Source: Erythrobacter cryptus DSM 12079 (GTDB taxonomy: Bacteria; Pseudomonadota; Alphaproteobacteria; Sphingomonadales; Sphingomonadaceae). Taken from it: a stretch of 64,000 nucleotides of DNA. The translations under genes and the position numbers were made by a program. The notes beneath the pieces were generated by a model. It was not told the DNA's origin. It worked only from the letters and a program-made list of their open reading frames with translations, and searched no databases. The stretch is taken from positions 90,108-154,107 of the forward strand of contig NZ_AUHC01000008.1 in NCBI RefSeq assembly GCF_000422985.1, read 5' to 3'. Shown one piece after another: positions 60,274 to 64,000 of the stretch (the first letter of the stretch is position 1; every line of letters begins with the position of its first letter).

Positions 60274-61626
60274 ATGGCCGATGCCTATGACTATGACCTC
60301 TTTACCATCGGGGCGGGATCGGGCGGGGTGCGCGCCAGCCGCGTTGCCGCCGGGCACGGCGCGCGGGTGGCGGTGGCCGAGGAATATAGGGTCGGCGGCA
60401 CCTGCGTGATCCGCGGCTGCGTGCCCAAGAAGATGCTGGTCTATGGCGCCCATTTCGCCGAGGACCTCGTCGATGCCGAGGCCTTCGGCTGGACGATTGA
60501 AAACAAGCGCTTCGACTGGCGCGCCCTGCGCGATTCGGTGCAGGGTGATGTGACCCGGCTCGAGGGGCTTTATGGCGAAACCCTCGCCAGCCACAATGTC
60601 ACCGTCTTTCACGAACGCGCCACCATCACCGGCCCGCATGAGGTGACCCTCGCCAGCGGGCGCAGGCTGACCGCGCGCTTCATCCTGGTGGCCACCGGCG
60701 CGCGCCCGCACGTGCCCGATTTTCCCGGCAACGAGCATGTCATCACCTCGAACGAAGCCTTCCATCTCGAAGCCGTGCCGCGCCGTATCCTGATTGCCGG
60801 CGGGGGTTATATCGCCAACGAGTTTGCCGGCATCTTCAATGCTTTTGGCGCGAAAGTGACGATCGCCAACCGTTCCGAAACCATCCTGCGCGGCTATGAC
60901 GAAGGCGTACGCGACCGGCTGCTCCAGATCTCCATGGCCAAGGGCATCACCTTCCTGTTCATGGCCGAGCTGGAATGGGTAACAAAGCAGGACGATGGCA
61001 CCCTGCTGGTCAAGCTCACCGGGCAGGAGCCGGCCGCATATGACGCGGTGATGGTGGCGACCGGGCGCGTGCCCAACACCGAGGGGCTTGGGCTGGAGAC
61101 TGTCGGGGTGGAACTGGGCCCGCGCGGCGAGATCGTGGTCGATGCCTACAGCAAGACCAGTATCGATCACATCTATGCCGTGGGCGATGTTACCGATCGG
61201 GTGCAGCTCACCCCCGTTGCCATCCGCGAGGGCCAGGCCTTTGCCGATTCGGTGTTCGGCCCGGGCGCGCCCTATGCGGTTGATCATTCCTGCGTGCCGA
61301 GCGCGGTGTTCAGCCACCCGCCGATCGCCGCGGTGGGCCTGACCGAGGGCGAGGCGCGCAACAAGCTCGGCAGCATCCGCGTCTATCAGGCCGATTTCCG
61401 CCCGATGAAGAACGTGCTTGCCGGCCGCAACGAGCGCAGCCTCTACAAGATGATCGTCGATGCCGCGACCGATCGCATCGTCGGGCTGCACATGATCGGC
61501 CCCGAGGCCCCGGAGATCCTCCAGGCCGCCGCGATCGCGGTGAAGGCGGGGCTGACCAAGGCCGATTTCGACGCCACTATCGCGATCCACCCGACCATGG
61601 CCGAGGAGCTGGTGCTGTTCAAATAG
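60274..61626 (+). CDS. gor: glutathione-disulfide reductase
   Basis: FAD/NADPH flavoprotein (450 residues) keeping glutathione reduced. FAD loop GAGSGGVRASRVAA at 13-26, redox cysteines Cys44/Cys49 (GTCVIRGCVPKK), NADPH motif IAGGGYIANEFAG (about 172-184), IYAVGDVTDRVQLTPVAI and the C-terminal catalytic AIHPTMAEELV. It belongs to the plant/proteobacterial GR type. GGGAG is eight bases before the ATG. The gene upstream is the helicase; a methyltransferase gene follows. Confidence 0.95.
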   Translation: MADAYDYDLFTIGAGSGGVRASRVAAGHGARVAVAEEYRVGGTCVIRGCVPKKMLVYGAHFAEDLVDAEAFGWTIENKRFDWRALRDSVQGDVTRLEGLYGETLASHNVTVFHERATITGPHEVTLASGRRLTARFILVATGARPHVPDFPGNEHVITSNEAFHLEAVPRRILIAGGGYIANEFAGIFNAFGAKVTIANRSETILRGYDEGVRDRLLQISMAKGITFLFMAELEWVTKQDDGTLLVKLTGQEPAAYDAVMVATGRVPNTEGLGLETVGVELGPRGEIVVDAYSKTSIDHIYAVGDVTDRVQLTPVAIREGQAFADSVFGPGAPYAVDHSCVPSAVFSHPPIAAVGLTEGEARNKLGSIRVYQADFRPMKNVLAGRNERSLYKMIVDAATDRIVGLHMIGPEAPEILQAAAIAVKAGLTKADFDATIAIHPTMAEELVLFK

Positions 61627-61726
61627 GCGCCTGGCGCTTAACCCGCGCGCCGGGCGCTGCCCAGTTTCGGCACAGGCCAAGGTGCGGCGCAAGACTTTGG
61701 CAAAGGCCATGGTTTACAGTGGGATC

Positions 61727-62539
61727 ATGACGAGCCTCGCCCTGACCGCCCGCCAGCAGCGCGAGCTGGACTATCACCGCGAACATGCCGCCGCCAACGC
61801 CGATGAGGTGCTGCGCCCGGTGGATGAGGACGTGATCACCAGCCCTGCGCGGCGCCCGTGGAATGCCTATTGGTCGATGTATGACCGGCTGCTCGCCGCC
61901 GATCTTGCCGGCAAGGCGGTGCTGGTGCTGGGCTGCGGCTTTGGCGATGATGCGATCCGCTTGGCGCGGCTGGGGGCGCGGGTGTTTGCCTGCGATCTTT
62001 CGCCCGATTCGCTTGCCATTGCCGAGGCGCGCGCGCGCCGCGCCGGGGTGGAGATCGCCTTTGCCGCCATGCCGGCCGAGGCCATGACCTATCCGGCCGA
62101 CAGCTTCGATGCGGTGGTGTTCGTCGATATCCTCCACCATGTCGATATCGCCGCGGCGATGGGCGAGGTGGCGCGGGTGCTCAAGGCGGGCGCGCTGGTG
62201 ATCGGCGATGAGCTTTACACCCACACCCGCCTGCAACGCCTGCGCGAGAGCGCGCTGGTCGATGGCTGGCTCTATCCGGCGATGCGGCGCTGGATCTATG
62301 GCGAGGAGACGCCCTACATCACCGCCGATGAGCACAAGATCGACGAGCGCGAATTCGCCCTCGTCACCGCGCACCTTTCCGGCCTTGAGACCGACTGGTT
62401 CAACATTCTCGAAGGCCGGCTTTACCCGTCGCGCCTCAGGTGGGCGGCGCGGGCCGAGCGGGTGGCGCTGCGCCCCTTGCGGCGCCTTGCCCCGGTGCTC
62501 GCCGGGCGGGTGGTGTTCAGCGGGCGGCTGGTGAAATAG
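61727..62539 (+). CDS. class I SAM-dependent methyltransferase
   Basis: Methyltransferase of 270 residues. The SAM loop is VLVLGCGFGDDAIRLARLGARVFACDLSPDSL (about 65-96), with FDAVVFVDILHHVDIAAAMGEVARVLKAGALVIGDELY as the post-I region. The rest (about 155-270) is helical and Arg-rich, ending GRVVFSGRLVK. Lipids or small molecules are both possible substrates. A start at 61709 (three-residue-longer leader) cannot be excluded. It converges on the oxidase gene with a 4-base gap. Confidence 0.85.
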   Translation: MTSLALTARQQRELDYHREHAAANADEVLRPVDEDVITSPARRPWNAYWSMYDRLLAADLAGKAVLVLGCGFGDDAIRLARLGARVFACDLSPDSLAIAEARARRAGVEIAFAAMPAEAMTYPADSFDAVVFVDILHHVDIAAAMGEVARVLKAGALVIGDELYTHTRLQRLRESALVDGWLYPAMRRWIYGEETPYITADEHKIDEREFALVTAHLSGLETDWFNILEGRLYPSRLRWAARAERVALRPLRRLAPVLAGRVVFSGRLVK

Positions 62540-62543
62540 GGCG

Positions 62544-63647
62544 TCACGCCCCGAGCCGCGCGGGCGCGAACTGCGCAAAGCCAAGCCCGGCAGCAGCGCA
62601 ATCTTCCGGCATGGCCTCGCCCAGCACCGCCGCGGCGGCGATGCGCGAGAGGGCAGGGGCGGTCTGGAAGCCGGCACCGCCCTGGCCTGCACACCAGAAA
62701 AACCCCGGCGCACCGGCCGCTTCGCCCACCACCGGCAATTCATCCGGGGCAAAGCTCCTGAGGCCCGCCCAGCTGTGGGCTATGCGGCGGATGGCAAGCG
62801 TGGTGGCGCGCTCCACCCGGTCTGCGGCGATGGCGATGTCGAGTTCTTCTGCCGCGGCATCGCAAGGGGGGGAGGGCGCCTGATCCATGCTCGAGGCGAG
62901 CAGCGCCCCGCGCCCCTCGGGCAGCAGGTAGAAGCCCTCGCCCACGGTCTTGGTGAAGGGCCAGGGGCGCACATCGACGCCTTCGGGCGCGGCAAAGCTG
63001 ATGACGGTGCGCCGCCGCGGCTCGAGGCCGATCGGCGCGGCGCCGGCAAGCCGGGCGACCTCATCCGCCCAGGCGCCCGCGGCATTGACGATCACCGGCG
63101 CGGCAAAATCCCCCGCGGCGCTGGCGATGCGCCAGCATCGGCCATCATGCGCAAGTGCCCTGACCGCTGCCCTCGTCACCAGAGCGCCGCCATGCTCGCG
63201 CAGGGTGCGCCCATGGGCCTCGAGCATGGCGTTGGTATCGAGCTTCAAGGCGCCGTGATCGATCAGCGCCGCGGCGCAGGCCTCTGCACGCAGCACCGGC
63301 AGCAGCGCGCGCGCCTCGTCTGCGCCGATGCGGCGATAGGTGCAGCCATGGAGGCGGTGCACCTCCTCGAGCGCATCGAGCGCGGCAAGCTCCTCGGCCC
63401 GGGCGATGTGGAGTGCGGGATGCACCGTGCCATGCGTGGCCAGTTCGCCCATGCTGAGGGCGGTGAGCATGCGCACCGGGGCATTGCCGAGGCCATAATG
63501 GGCCACGGCGACCGAGCGGCCCGAGGCGTGGATTCCGGGCGCGCTCTCGCCTTCGAGCACCACCACCTTGAGCCGCGGGGCCAGGCGCGCGGCCAGGCTG
63601 AGACCGGCGATCCCGCCCCCGATCACCACCACATCGGCGCTGTCCAT
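62544..63647 (-). CDS. DadA/DauA-like FAD-dependent amino-acid oxidase
   Basis: FAD-dependent oxidoreductase (367 residues) of the D-amino-acid dehydrogenase/glycine oxidase group. It has an N-terminal Rossmann fold VVVIGGGIAGLSLAARLA (5-22), HASGRSVAVAHYGLGN, VIVNAAGAWADEVARLAG and the C-terminal FWCAGQGGAGFQTAPALSRIAA. The ASGRS segment and overall layout fit D-arginine dehydrogenase-like enzymes. Substrate not proven. It lies 44 bases from a transposase fragment. Confidence 0.87.
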   Translation of the reverse strand: MDSADVVVIGGGIAGLSLAARLAPRLKVVVLEGESAPGIHASGRSVAVAHYGLGNAPVRMLTALSMGELATHGTVHPALHIARAEELAALDALEEVHRLHGCTYRRIGADEARALLPVLRAEACAAALIDHGALKLDTNAMLEAHGRTLREHGGALVTRAAVRALAHDGRCWRIASAAGDFAAPVIVNAAGAWADEVARLAGAAPIGLEPRRRTVISFAAPEGVDVRPWPFTKTVGEGFYLLPEGRGALLASSMDQAPSPPCDAAAEELDIAIAADRVERATTLAIRRIAHSWAGLRSFAPDELPVVGEAAGAPGFFWCAGQGGAGFQTAPALSRIAAAAVLGEAMPEDCAAAGLGFAQFAPARLGA

Positions 63648-63691
63648 GTGCTCTCTCCCGCCACTTTTGCCACATTGACGCTTGGGGCAGG

Positions 63692-64000
63692 CTAAGCCGT
63701 GGACTCATTAGCTGCGATCCATAGGCGAGTTGAGAAGAGTTTGGCAGCGGCGAGGAAGTTGTCGGCGCGTTTGTCGTATCGCGTGGCCAAGCCTCTGGCG
63801 TGCTTGAGTTTTCCGAAGAAGCGCTCGATCAGGTTGCGATAGCGGTAGAGGAAGGAGCTGAAGGCGAAGCCCTTCTTGCGGTTGGCCTTTGGCGGGATGT
63901 TGGCGAAGCTGCCGCGCGCCTCGACCTTGTCGCGGATGGCGTCGCTGTCATAGGCCTTGTCGGCGAGGAAGATGCTGCCTTCCGGCACGGCCTCGAGCAG
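63692..64000 (-). mobile_element. IS5-family transposase, 3' part cut by window edge
   Basis: The C-terminal ~102 residues of an IS5-type (IS427-like) DDE transposase. FLADKAYDSDAIRD, AFSSFLYRYRNLIERFFGKLKHARGLATRYDKRADNFLAAAKL carry the third catalytic acidic residue (Glu in NLIERFF) and family K/R residues. The stop TAG is at 63692. The element extends beyond base 64000, so neither completeness nor its far terminal repeat can be judged; I could not locate the near terminal repeat with confidence. Confidence 0.88.

Noticed and set aside
59803..61710. A 635-codon minus-strand open frame opposite the helicase tail and gor
   Set aside because: Gor redox cysteines and helicase motifs are on the plus strand; nothing recognisable here.
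1..64000. tRNA, rRNA, CRISPR, prophage and integron elements
   Set aside because: None was found by eye; intergenic gaps are short and show no cloverleaf-like or regularly spaced repeats.

Overview
The window looks like chromosomal DNA of a high-GC alphaproteobacterium, most likely Sphingomonadales (Sphingomonadaceae or Erythrobacteraceae). Pointers are C4-pathway 5-aminolevulinate synthase, a Ros/MucR regulator next to Fur, a TonB-dependent-receptor/flavin-halogenase polysaccharide locus, the carboxyspermidine route to spermidine, and BtaAB betaine-lipid genes. Genes are packed tightly, often with 1-13 nt overlaps, and several starts are TTG or GTG. I see no tRNA, rRNA, CRISPR or prophage, and no gene-free stretch longer than about 210 bases. 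Layout, left to right: (1) 1-3462, minus strand: nfuA, nitroreductase, tsaB, rimI, mucR-like and fur (cut by the left edge), probably one transcription unit. (2) 3573-11494, plus strand: exported M16 protease, class II DAHP synthase, and an ergothioneine pair egtB-egtD followed by a renalase-like flavoprotein. (3) 11510-14927: a divergent trio of unassigned function (PLP-fold enzyme; ATP-grasp ligase plus nucleotidyltransferase), the best candidate here for an undescribed small-molecule pathway. (4) 14900-25735: a beta-glucan utilisation locus (flavin halogenase, TonB receptor, GH16, LacI regulator, MFS transporter, GH3). Matching LacI-type operators precede the receptor/halogenase pair and the GH3 gene. 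(5) 25732-30516, minus: DUF1501/DUF1800 exported pair and a SdsA-type alkyl sulfatase. (6) 30701-34950: a degenerate isocitrate/isopropylmalate-dehydrogenase-like protein with an ArsR regulator, then ArsR, beta-carbonic anhydrase and SulP transporter on the minus strand, a likely CO2/bicarbonate module. (7) 35128-38309: a paired transferase/glycosyltransferase set and btaA-btaB for diacylglyceryl-trimethylhomoserine lipid. (8) 38362-45306: threonine dehydratase and polyamine genes (carboxynorspermidine dehydrogenase, a small DMT protein, carboxynorspermidine decarboxylase, ornithine/lysine decarboxylase). A DUF3137/LemA pair is interleaved. Both polyamine transcripts have leaders with mutually exclusive hairpins next to the start codon. 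(9) 45357-63647: housekeeping genes (ynfA, nitroreductase, hemA, murI, plsY, dprA, topA, a CheY-like protein, era, rnc, lepB, pgi, a DEAD-box helicase, gor, a methyltransferase, an amino-acid oxidase). (10) An IS5-type transposase is cut by the right edge. Functions are read from conserved motifs and gene context by eye; no database search was run.
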